Of a stretch of 26,480 bases of DNA, positions 11,515-18,139 are shown piece after piece. Made by a program: the position numbers and the translations under genes. Source of the stretch: a virus; IMG/VR virus record IMGVR_UViG_3300008266_000401, positions 1-26,480 of that record, one strand, 5' to 3'. The notes under the pieces were generated by a model. That model worked only from the letters and a program-made list of their open reading frames with translations, did not search any database and was not told where the DNA came from. The number at the start of each line of letters is the position of its first letter. Position 1 is the stretch's first letter.

Positions 11515-11588
11515 ATCCCTGTAGCTCAGTTGGATAGAGCACTTGCCTTCTAAGCAAGTGGTCAGAGGTTCGAATCCTCTCAGGGATG
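11515..11588 (+). tRNA. tRNA-Arg(UCU)
   Basis: A fully canonical 74-nt cloverleaf: acceptor ATCCCTG/CAGGGAT, D stem GCTC/GAGC with GG in the loop, anticodon stem CTTGC/GCAAG with loop CTTCTAA and anticodon TCT (11549-11551). The variable loop is TGGTC, the T arm AGAGG-TTCGAAT-CCTCT and the discriminator G. CCA is not encoded. It reads AGA, the main Arg codon of the late and cargo genes here, whereas several early genes use CGN. Confidence 0.95.
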
Positions 11589-11603
11589 TTTTTAAGGAGA
11601 ACT

Positions 11604-11984
11604 ATGAATAATTTTAAGTACATGTTTATTACTGTTGGCTTTTCAGCCTTTGTTTTTTCCGCAATTTGTGATGCATCTGGAGTAGAAACATTCCCTCAGA
11701 AGTTTGCATTCTACACTGCCATCTCATGCCTTTTTAGTGCCCTATTCTTCGATGAATGGAATAAGAAGGATCAAAAGGTAAATGAATATTTACTAGATGA
11801 CCGATTCCGAGATGTATATGATAGTATTGATCGTACCGAGCGTAGAATTGATGAGAATTACGACGATCTAGATTCTAAAATTTATTCAAGGATCAATGAT
11901 GTAACTCTTTCACTTGATCAAGTTGAAAGAAACCTACATGAACGAATCGAAGATGTGGCAAATCCACGAAAGAACAATAAGTAA
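11604..11984 (+). CDS. Membrane protein with C-terminal coiled coil (126 aa)
   Basis: ATG 11604 is chosen because AAGGAG lies 6 bases upstream; a start 18 bases earlier would overlap the tRNA. Two hydrophobic segments, about 6-23 (YMFITVGFSAFVFSAIC) and 34-50 (FAFYTAISCLFSALFF), are separated by a short polar loop. A long charged heptad region of about 75 residues follows (FRDVYDSIDRTERRIDENYD onward). The topology suggests a hairpin in the inner membrane with a cytoplasmic coiled coil. Candidates are a holin, an exclusion factor or a membrane-anchored scaffold; none is proven. It is cotranscribed with tRNA-Arg and ends at a terminator. Confidence 0.7.
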   Translation: MNNFKYMFITVGFSAFVFSAICDASGVETFPQKFAFYTAISCLFSALFFDEWNKKDQKVNEYLLDDRFRDVYDSIDRTERRIDENYDDLDSKIYSRINDVTLSLDQVERNLHERIEDVANPRKNNK

Positions 11985-12014
11985 AAAAAAGGCTGGAGAA
12001 ATCCAGCCTTTTTT
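11985..12014. terminator. Bidirectional intrinsic terminator with GAAA tetraloop
   Basis: A 13-bp stem, AAAAAAGGCTGGA (11985-11997) and its complement (12002-12014), encloses a GAAA loop. The A and T runs give U-tracts in both directions. It serves the gene ending at 11984 and, on the minus strand, the gene ending at 12248. Confidence 0.9.
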
Positions 12015-12030
12015 GTTTTTCTAAATAATA

Positions 12031-12255
12031 ATGATGTATGAATTAAGTTTCAACTACGACTTCAAAGTTTTTGGTGGAAAACCTAAAATTGATATTGGAA
12101 AAATCGATGATGTAAAAATAGGATATTATCAAGTAGAAAATGATAATGTCCTATTATGCGTTATTTGTACAGATTTAGTTATTGCTGAAAAACTAAAACA
12201 CTATTTTGCGATAAGATACGAATTATTCCCAACTAAGGAAAGAAATCTTATCTAA
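12031..12255 (+). CDS. Unknown small protein (74 aa)
   Basis: Two adjacent ATG codons (12031 and 12034) are possible starts. A TCTAAATA box (12020-12027) lies 6 bases before the second, matching the leaderless late arrangement seen elsewhere. The protein is mostly predicted beta strand (ELSFNYDFKVFGGKPKIDIG, VKIGYYQVENDNVLLCVICT), then a helix and a basic end. No family is recognised. Its 3' end overlaps the converging minus-strand gene by 8 nt. Confidence 0.55.
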   Translation: MMYELSFNYDFKVFGGKPKIDIGKIDDVKIGYYQVENDNVLLCVICTDLVIAEKLKHYFAIRYELFPTKERNLI

Positions 12256-13252
12256 AGAAATTAGTCTTAGAGATAACTTGCGTTAATATTTCGTTTGTGC
12301 TTCTACTAATTTCAGTCAACTGCTCAACTGCTGTTGTTCTCTGGACAACAGCAGTTTCTTCTTCACAGAAATCACCTTGGACAAACGATGAAATTGCTTT
12401 TGTTTTAGAGTTATTTCTCAAAGCACATTGATATTGTGTGTTTGAGTCAAAACATTGAGAGACTCCATTGACTAGAACATTACATCTACCTATTTTTTCA
12501 TTGTCGTAATTTGCTTTTTGAATTCTATCGGGATTGTGAAGGTAAAGTGAAACATCTGTTATCGATGTTACTCTATCTTCGGCAGTTAACGATCCCTTTA
12601 TGATTAATATTTCTTTTCCTTCTTCATCTTTAAACAAATCATAAATTTCGTACTTATTATTTGATTTGTTTATCTTTATATAATCTCCAGGAACAGCACC
12701 CAAATAGTTGAAAGAATTTTTAGAATTTTCTCCAAGATAATTAACGATACTGAATAATTTAGTATCCCCCTGAGACGCTGAGACTGAAAATACTAAATCT
12801 GGTGTTGTCTTGAAGAAGCTTTTATCGTATCTGTTTAGATCTGTGTCGATGGAATCCACAGATGAGACATTTGCAAATAATATATTATTTTTAAATGAAT
12901 CAAATGTATATGTTCCATTTAGGTTTATCTTTTTGTTTGTTAAATCTGGATTCAACCATTCAGCGTTTTTGAGTTCAAATGTATTTCCAGTTAAATTCAA
13001 AGCAAAGAAATCTTTGACTAAAACATCTTCTATTACATTTTTAAAATCTGAAAAATCGACCATAACCTTTGATTGATTGTCGTAAAAATAAAAATTAGGA
13101 GTTGATATTATTCCTCTCTTGAGAGTGGAATTTTCCAACCTAACTCCTTCTATTTTTAGACCATAAAAAGAACCAGTTCGGACAAGTGCAGTTTCCTTCT
13201 CTTGCCCGAGCGGTAAATTTTTATTTCGGGTATATGATGATTTGGAAATCAT
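12248..13252 (-). CDS. Probable virion structural protein of unknown type (334 aa)
   Basis: The protein is predicted to be beta-rich and low in charge, with many Asn, Ser, Phe and Tyr (STPNFYFYDNQSKVMVDFSD; TFDSFKNNILFANVSSVDSI), typical of phage tail or fibre proteins. Four Cys cluster near residues 258-296 (KIGRCNVLVNGVSQCFDS, YQCALR, DFCEEE). The last 40 residues are helical (TAVEQLTEISRSTNEILTQV). It starts one base after the stop of the 424-residue protein, so the two are cotranscribed and may be partners in one fibre or decoration structure. A perfect 12-bp inverted repeat (12326-12356) lies in its 3' coding part. No family is recognised. Confidence 0.65.
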   Translation of the reverse strand: MISKSSYTRNKNLPLGQEKETALVRTGSFYGLKIEGVRLENSTLKRGIISTPNFYFYDNQSKVMVDFSDFKNVIEDVLVKDFFALNLTGNTFELKNAEWLNPDLTNKKINLNGTYTFDSFKNNILFANVSSVDSIDTDLNRYDKSFFKTTPDLVFSVSASQGDTKLFSIVNYLGENSKNSFNYLGAVPGDYIKINKSNNKYEIYDLFKDEEGKEILIIKGSLTAEDRVTSITDVSLYLHNPDRIQKANYDNEKIGRCNVLVNGVSQCFDSNTQYQCALRNNSKTKAISSFVQGDFCEEETAVVQRTTAVEQLTEISRSTNEILTQVISKTNFFR

Positions 13253-13253
13253 A

Positions 13254-14528
13254 TTACGATGTTATGAAATGTACATTTTGTGTACCTGATGCTGCGAGAA
13301 CATATATTTTATTGATGTTGTCTATTTCTAGGAATATAGATTCTCCTGGTTCTAGTGGATATCCATTTATAGTGCTAGATGATAAATTGCTAGTTCCAAT
13401 GTAAACTGTTTCGGTGTTTGTAACTGGAGACTTGATATGAATACCTGTCTTGATTGCAAAATTTCCAGTATATAGAAGTGATGCTGTAGATGTAGCCGCT
13501 TTGACACCACTCAACATTTTAGTTGGTTTTAAGATTTCGGAAATCTTAGCATTTACACCAACACCAGACAATTTTTCATTTATTGTTGTTATTATTGATG
13601 TGTTTGTTTTAATACTTGCTAGATTTGAAACTATTGGTTTAGATGTTGATTCTAGAGAAGTAATAATATCAGCATCATCGATTACTACAGTTCCAGTAAC
13701 TCCAACTGGCAATGATGATGTGGCTGTTACTTCTATAGCACCAGAACCAATCATACCCTTTACGATGATTGGGTAATCGCTCGTTACACCGCTTCCAATG
13801 ACCTTTAGAGGCAATCCGTTTCCGTTAGTGACTCCGACTACTGGATTGATGGTGACCGTTGCGCTAATTCCTGCGCCGATTACATTGACATTGAGAGCGT
13901 CCCCAGAGTAGCCTAAAGTTGTTCCATCGGAGGCAAACAATCTAATCGGTGGTTTTTGGGAACCATCATGTCCATAAACTCTAACGCTATCTGTTGCGGA
14001 AGATAAACCAAATCCACCACAGATTCCAACATATCCAGTTACAGTTACCGAATCAGTTCCACTCTTTAGATGTCTTCCACCAGTGACTCCAACAGCATAT
14101 CCACCACTAACTCCTTGTATCGTTGTTGTGTCTAGTATCTTGACATTTCCAGTAACACCTAGTAAAATACCGTTTGTAGCACCTTGAACATAGCCAGTTA
14201 CTGGTATAGCCTTATAATTTGTTGGTATCGTTCCAGATGGACCACCAACTACTAGGAAACCATTTGTAGTGTTTGATACATTTACAGAACCAGTGATTGG
14301 TCCGAATGTTACCCCCAAATAATTAGAAGTTACACCCAAAATTTGTACAGGAAGTGGATATGTTTCAGATACTCTTTTACCTTCTCCCGAACTACCCCAA
14401 GCAATTTTATAAAGAGGTAAATGTGCGAGTGAGAGTCCTTCTCCACTGGTTGCATATTCAGTTGCAAGTACTGCTGTGGAATTGTAGGTTGTAATAATAA
14501 TATTATTATTCGTATCTGCTGTTGACAT
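13254..14528 (-). CDS. Probable virion fibre/decoration protein with Gly-Val-Thr-Gly repeats (424 aa)
   Basis: The protein is Gly/Thr/Val/Ser-rich with recurrent GVTG/VTGYV motifs between residues about 60 and 290 (VTGYVQGATNGILLGVTGNV; GYAVGVTGGRHLKSGTDSVT), consistent with a beta-solenoid or repeated beta fold of a fibre. A short hydrophilic helix segment (KTNTSIITTINEKL) separates this from a C-terminal domain with TVYIGTSNLSSSTINGYPLE, PGESIFLEIDNINKIYVLAA and SGTQNVHFIT. Such endings recur in phage virion proteins of marine viruses as I recall them. AAGGA lies 8 bases before the ATG. It heads a two-gene minus-strand operon. Its location on the virion cannot be read from sequence. Confidence 0.7.
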   Translation of the reverse strand: MSTADTNNNIIITTYNSTAVLATEYATSGEGLSLAHLPLYKIAWGSSGEGKRVSETYPLPVQILGVTSNYLGVTFGPITGSVNVSNTTNGFLVVGGPSGTIPTNYKAIPVTGYVQGATNGILLGVTGNVKILDTTTIQGVSGGYAVGVTGGRHLKSGTDSVTVTGYVGICGGFGLSSATDSVRVYGHDGSQKPPIRLFASDGTTLGYSGDALNVNVIGAGISATVTINPVVGVTNGNGLPLKVIGSGVTSDYPIIVKGMIGSGAIEVTATSSLPVGVTGTVVIDDADIITSLESTSKPIVSNLASIKTNTSIITTINEKLSGVGVNAKISEILKPTKMLSGVKAATSTASLLYTGNFAIKTGIHIKSPVTNTETVYIGTSNLSSSTINGYPLEPGESIFLEIDNINKIYVLAASGTQNVHFITS

Positions 14529-14563
14529 ATCTAATCCTTATAAAATATATATAAACTATACAA

Positions 14564-14791
14564 ATGATTTTTCATATAACTAAAGAAGAGTTCTCCAAAA
14601 GCGTTGAGGAGTATGTTAAAAATAAAAATTACTGCTATATAGATGCTGTAGACCAGGTATTAACAGACCACTCTATGGACCACTCTATTGTAAAAAAGCT
14701 TCTGACAAGACCCATAATTGAAAAATTGGAAGAAGAATTTACTGATAAAAATTTTATCAGGGGAAAAAAGAACAAACTACCTTTCTCTTGA
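14564..14791 (+). CDS. 33: gp33-like late transcription coactivator (75 aa)
   Basis: In T4, gp33 bridges host RNA polymerase and the sliding clamp so that gp55-polymerase can fire TATAAATA late promoters. The protein here is short but follows gp33: ITKEEFSKSVEEYVKNKNYC (5-24), YIDAVDQVL matching T4 SYLEATTAFL, then RPIIEKLEEEFTDKNFI matching T4 SGIIEKIQSEAIDENLL, and a hydrophobic end LPFS where T4 has the clamp-binding DFLL. T4 gp33 has 112 residues, so the N-terminal part is absent, as I recall for cyanophage forms. It lies directly before gene 32, the same neighbourhood as in T4. The late promoters in this window fit its presence. Confidence 0.75.
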   Translation: MIFHITKEEFSKSVEEYVKNKNYCYIDAVDQVLTDHSMDHSIVKKLLTRPIIEKLEEEFTDKNFIRGKKNKLPFS

Positions 14792-14816
14792 CAAACCTAT
14801 ATATTTATAGTATAAT
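14788..14816 (+). promoter_or_regulatory. Consensus sigma70 promoter for gene 32
   Basis: TTGACA (14788-14793) and TATAAT (14811-14816), both exact, have 17-base spacing. The -35 box begins on the last codon of gp33. It allows early, strong expression of gp32 apart from late transcription. Confidence 0.9.
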
Positions 14817-14821
14817 TACGG

Positions 14822-14869
14822 AGCGGGGAGTTCCCGCTGTTTCAGGCTGAAGTAGTTCTTCAGGAAGGA
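14822..14869 (+). promoter_or_regulatory. Structured leader of gene 32, candidate autoregulatory operator
   Basis: Two consecutive hairpins are seen: AGCGGG-GAGTT-CCCGCT (14822-14838) and CTGAAG-TAGTT-CTTCAG (14847-14863), each a 6-bp stem with a 5-nt loop ending AGTT or TAGTT. The second stem takes the first two bases of the strong ribosome site AGGAAGGA (14862-14869). In T4, gp32 represses its own translation by binding a leader pseudoknot and the unstructured start region. A similar role is inferred here. Confidence 0.6.
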
Positions 14870-14875
14870 AAAAAT

Positions 14876-15766
14876 ATGGAATTTAATGATTTTATCAACA
14901 ACTCAAAAAACAGTATTCAAAATCTAATTAAGAAGCTAGACGAATCATCCAAGAAAGATTACAAGGATGATCGGTTCTGGCGACCAGAACAGGACAAGAT
15001 GGGTAATGGTTTTGCCATTATTCGTTTCCTCCCAAATGCGAAGGGTCAAAACGATTCTTATGTTAAGTTATTTTCCCATGCATTTCAAGGTCCAGGTGGC
15101 TGGTATATCGAAAATTCACTAACAACAATTGGTGAAAAAGATCCAGTAAGTGAACTAAATACACAACTTTGGAATACTGGTTCTGAAGAAGATAAGAATA
15201 TTGCTCGTTTGCGTAAGCGTAAGGCAAATTACATCTCAAATATTCTTGTAATCAAGGATGAGGCAAATCCACAGAATGAAGGAAAGGTATTCCTTTTCAA
15301 GTATGGTCAAAAGATTTTTGACAAGATTCAGGAAAAGGCAAAGCCAGAATTCAAGGATGAAGATCCATTCGATCCATTTAATTTTATCACTGGTGCTAAC
15401 TTTAAGTTGAAGATTCGTAAGGTCGGTGGTTATACAAACTACGACAAGTCGGAATTCGACTCTCAGTCAGTGCTACTCAATGGTGATAAGGCAAAGATGA
15501 AGGATGTATACGATTCTCTTTATAATCTTTCGGAATTCATCGATTTGAAGAATTTCAAGTCATACGATGAACTCAAGAAGCGTCTACAGGATGTTCTTGG
15601 TGGAGATATCCGAGGTGTAGCCTCAGATACTGCCAAGACTGCTGAAGATTATTCGGAGTCTGATTTTTCTGAAAAGAAATCAAATTTGAAGGAAAAGGCA
15701 TCAAAGAATGAACCAGAAGAGGAAATTGATGCACTGGAATACTTTGAGCAGTTTAAGAACGCTTAA
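14876..15766 (+). CDS. 32: gp32-like single-stranded DNA-binding protein (296 aa)
   Basis: gp32 coats single-stranded DNA in replication, recombination and repair. Clear matches to T4 gp32 are GFAIIRFLPN (45-54), the GGWYIEN segment, RKRKANYISNILVIKDEANP, NEGKVFLFKYGQKIFDKI, and DPFDPFNFITGANFKLKIRK; the C-terminus is acidic (EPEEEIDALEYFEQF) as in T4, where it contacts partner proteins. T4 binds zinc through one His and three Cys. Here the His remains (H68 in LFSHAFQG) but the protein contains no Cys, so the zinc site is lost. The length is close to T4 (301). It has its own promoter, structured leader, strong ribosome site and terminator. Confidence 0.95.
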   Translation: MEFNDFINNSKNSIQNLIKKLDESSKKDYKDDRFWRPEQDKMGNGFAIIRFLPNAKGQNDSYVKLFSHAFQGPGGWYIENSLTTIGEKDPVSELNTQLWNTGSEEDKNIARLRKRKANYISNILVIKDEANPQNEGKVFLFKYGQKIFDKIQEKAKPEFKDEDPFDPFNFITGANFKLKIRKVGGYTNYDKSEFDSQSVLLNGDKAKMKDVYDSLYNLSEFIDLKNFKSYDELKKRLQDVLGGDIRGVASDTAKTAEDYSESDFSEKKSNLKEKASKNEPEEEIDALEYFEQFKNA

Positions 15767-15780
15767 GTTAAATAGTTAAA

Positions 15781-17229
15781 TTAACCGTGGGATGCCCTCC
15801 ATTTGGGGGGCATTCTGCTTTTTTCAACCTTTCTATAGTACAAAGGTTGTCTTCTATTTTGTGTAATGTCGTGCTGTGGCAAATTAATAAAATTAAACAT
15901 GTTTCTTAATTTGTTTATATCTTCTTTTTGGTTTTGTTTATTTTTTTGCTCGACCTCTTTGGCTTTTTCTTGTTCGGACTTTTTTTCTTGTTCGTTATTT
16001 TTTTCTGATGTTTTCGAGTGCTCATCGTATGATTTTGTCTGTGGTTCTGGAGCTTTTATATCTTTATACTTGTCATTTTTGTTGAACTTTCCTTCAACGA
16101 TATTTGATTGTTTTGCTGGAACTACAGTTTCTCCTGCGTGAATTTTTCCTATGATGCTTTCCTCTAATGGGGTAGTTGTACCACCCATGAATGCTGGAAG
16201 AACAAACACTGGTTTTCTTTTAATAAAAATTGGTTTACTTTCAAGTAAATTTTCATCACTTTCAACATTACCAATTGGTGATTTGTTTGTTTTTACAACA
16301 TTATAAGAACGATCTAGTTCGCTGCTTGCTTTGTTAGATCTCTTAGTTGAATTAATTTTTGTATTTGTTTTCAACTTAATATTTTTATCAGTTCTTATAT
16401 TTGTTTGAGATTTTAAACTATTCCGAGATTGTATCTCTGGTAGTTTATTTGATAAGATATATTTTTTAATATTGATAAGTTGCTCTTTGGTTGGAGCAAC
16501 TATATCATTTAAATCTATTTCTTCCGATAAATTTCCTATATTATTTTCATCTACAAATTTTAGATCTTTTGGTTTTTCAATATATTTCAACTCAATGTGA
16601 TTTGTTTTATCAAGATTTTTTTGTTTATTTGTTTGTCTATAAACAGTATTTGATTTTTTATCAGATATTATAAAATCTTTATATTGTGTTTCCAAACTAT
16701 TATTTTTATTTAAATTTACACTATTAACCTTTGATTTAAAATCTATTGGTTTTAGAGATACTATATTTGTTGATATTTTATTATTTTTATTTGAAATTAT
16801 ATAATTTTTATAATTACCACTTAAATTATTTTCTTCTAAATTTACAGTTTTTGTATTTTCAAGTTTATTAGATTTAAGCAATTTTTTATAATTTATATTA
16901 TTTTTTGAAGATTCTAAATTATTTTGAACATTATTTTGTGGTAAATTTGGTTTGCTATTTGAAGAATATTCATAGTAAGATAAAGGTTTGAAATCTATCT
17001 TATTTTTCTTGATTATATTATTTGATAATTTAAATTTATTTTTTCTAGTTTTGATAATACTTGGGGATTTATCAAAAACTTTGTTTATGTTTAAGTTATC
17101 AATTTCTGGATAAGACGGCTGGATAAGATTTATCTTTAATTTTTTAGGTACTATAGTTATAGATTTCTTGAAAAATATTCTTTCAAGTTTATCCTTTAGT
17201 TTAAAAAACTTTTCTTTTCTTTTACTCAT
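15781..17229 (-). CDS. Tape-measure-like or hub-associated tail protein, low complexity (482 aa)
   Basis: The first 330 residues are Asn/Lys/Ser/Ile-rich and look disordered, with an imperfect internal repeat (GNYKNYIISNKNNK and TQYKDFIISDKKSN, about 45 residues apart). Near residues 345-380 a compact segment, LPAFMGGTTTPLEESIIGKI followed by HAGETVVPAKQ, resembles the G-x-x-H-x-G-E-x-V-V-P stretch near the end of many tape-measure proteins. A Glu/Lys/Gln helix and a basic end follow. The place directly after gp26 and gp51 is where a tape-measure or hub gene is expected (T4 gp29 has 590 residues). It lacks the long helices usual for a tape measure, so the call is tentative. It overlaps gp51 by 4 nt. 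Confidence 0.55.
   Translation of the reverse strand: MSKRKEKFFKLKDKLERIFFKKSITIVPKKLKINLIQPSYPEIDNLNINKVFDKSPSIIKTRKNKFKLSNNIIKKNKIDFKPLSYYEYSSNSKPNLPQNNVQNNLESSKNNINYKKLLKSNKLENTKTVNLEENNLSGNYKNYIISNKNNKISTNIVSLKPIDFKSKVNSVNLNKNNSLETQYKDFIISDKKSNTVYRQTNKQKNLDKTNHIELKYIEKPKDLKFVDENNIGNLSEEIDLNDIVAPTKEQLINIKKYILSNKLPEIQSRNSLKSQTNIRTDKNIKLKTNTKINSTKRSNKASSELDRSYNVVKTNKSPIGNVESDENLLESKPIFIKRKPVFVLPAFMGGTTTPLEESIIGKIHAGETVVPAKQSNIVEGKFNKNDKYKDIKAPEPQTKSYDEHSKTSEKNNEQEKKSEQEKAKEVEQKNKQNQKEDINKLRNMFNFINLPQHDITQNRRQPLYYRKVEKSRMPPKWRASHG
15792..15824 (+). terminator. Terminator of gene 32, inside the converging gene
   Basis: A 9-bp stem, ATGCCCTCC and GGGGGGCAT with one G-T pair around loop ATTT (15792-15813), is followed by TCTGC and six T. 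It lies on the plus strand opposite the last codons of the minus-strand gene ending at 15781, so this DNA both codes and terminates. Confidence 0.7.
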
Positions 17230-17408
17230 CTTCTTCTGGTGCTAGTTATGTTAATCTTATCTTGCATCATCTTCAAATTCTCTTCTTCTAGATATTGCCT
17301 CAGCTGATCTACATAAATGTCTCTTTCCCATGGCAGCATACTTTCAATATCAGACAAAGAATATTTATGGTGCTGCATCAATTGAAAGTTCAGTTGCATA
17401 TGTGACAT
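17226..17408 (-). CDS. 51: gp51-like baseplate hub assembly or tail chaperone protein (60 aa)
   Basis: Residues 9-45 (LMQHHKYSLSDIESMLPWER, then DIYVDQLRQYLEEEN) match the core of T4-type gp51 and of the T half of G/T tail chaperones as I recall them: a Tyr-Ser-x-x-D/E-I/L-E-x-M-L/I-P-W/F-E-R-x-I-Y pattern. T4 gp51 is larger (about 249 residues). The ATG has no ribosome-binding site and lies 5 bases after the gp26 stop. Its frame is -1 to gp26 and stays open back to a T-TTT-TTC slippery heptamer (17441 to 17435), so it may be made partly as a gp26-gp51 frameshift fusion. Confidence 0.65.
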   Translation of the reverse strand: MSHMQLNFQLMQHHKYSLSDIESMLPWERDIYVDQLRQYLEEENLKMMQDKINITSTRRR

Positions 17409-17413
17409 TAAGC

Positions 17414-18127
17414 TTATATCGCTGAGGCAAATATGAAAAAATCTTCTATCCCTGAAATTACTATGTTTCTGTCAGTACCATCTGATGTTGTATAACTGTA
17501 TTCATACTCATAAGTTGGTATATTTTCAAAGAATTTAATTATATGATTGAATTCCTTTGTCGTCAGGTTCAAAATCATGTCTTTAATTTGTTCATGCTTG
17601 GAATGATCCATATCGATTACTTCACTCTCAGTTGTTATTTTAGTCAAGCATTTGACTGAAAGGTCGATTAAGTAATCGTAATCGATTTGTTTTTCACCTA
17701 TTTCCGAGATATCTGAATATGAAGGACATCTAAAGTTTAAAATAATTTTGTCATTAATTTTGACTTTATTTGAAAAGTTTTCCAGACCCTTTATCTTGAT
17801 ATTGTTCAAATCAAAATTTAGGTCAATTTGCTCCCCAGTAAACGGACACACAAATTTTGCCCTAACGGTTTCACCGATTGATTTAATTCTTATCTGATTG
17901 AACAAATAATCCAATTCAAATGTAGAAAGATTGCTTGATCTTATATTATCGTAACATTCTTCGACAATTTCTTTCGCACAGTTTATTAGTTCTTCTTTAG
18001 AACCAAACTCCTGCACAGTTAACATTTTTTTTTCTTCTTTTACTAGAAATGGTCTAAACCATAAAGTTTGTTTTGTTATTGGATGTTGTATTGAGAACTT
18101 AGGTATTGAATTTTCTAAAATAGCCAT
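17414..18127 (-). CDS. 26: gp26-like baseplate hub protein or tail assembly chaperone (237 aa)
   Basis: The N-terminus (PKFSIQHPITKQTLWFRPFL, then VKEEKKMLTVQE) follows T4 gp26 and the T4 baseplate-protein family: a short strand pair with H-P, then KEEK and a helix. Later comes a paired-Cys segment (FVCPFTGEQIDLNFDL and NFRCPSYSDISEIG) that could bind zinc. The C-terminal third is helical. The length agrees with T4 (208). In T4, genes 26 and 51 are adjacent and act together in hub assembly, as here. Near the 3' end the coding strand contains T-TTT-TTC in the right phase for -1 slippage into the gp51 frame. Confidence 0.7.
   Translation of the reverse strand: MAILENSIPKFSIQHPITKQTLWFRPFLVKEEKKMLTVQEFGSKEELINCAKEIVEECYDNIRSSNLSTFELDYLFNQIRIKSIGETVRAKFVCPFTGEQIDLNFDLNNIKIKGLENFSNKVKINDKIILNFRCPSYSDISEIGEKQIDYDYLIDLSVKCLTKITTESEVIDMDHSKHEQIKDMILNLTTKEFNHIIKFFENIPTYEYEYSYTTSDGTDRNIVISGIEDFFIFASAI
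17435..17441 (-). promoter_or_regulatory. Candidate -1 ribosomal frameshift site
   Basis: On the minus strand, the heptamer T-TTT-TTC is in the X-XXY-YYZ phase of gp26 codons (GAT TTT TTC), seven codons before the gp26 stop. A -1 shift enters the gp51 frame with no stop before the gp51 ATG, 27 bases on. The fusion would end with the gp51 core. No clear downstream stimulatory hairpin was found. Confidence 0.5.
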
Positions 18128-18139
18128 TCATTTTCCTTA

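Noticed and set aside
11586-11603. Earlier start for the membrane protein
   Set aside because: It would overlap the tRNA-Arg 3' end; the later ATG has AAGGAG at the right distance.
12326-12356. Inverted repeat as a terminator
   Set aside because: It lies within a coding region and has no T-run on either strand.
15866-16673. Plus-strand open frames opposite the tape-measure-like gene
   Set aside because: They are Phe/Cys/Ser-rich shadows typical of the complement of Lys/Asn-rich coding DNA.
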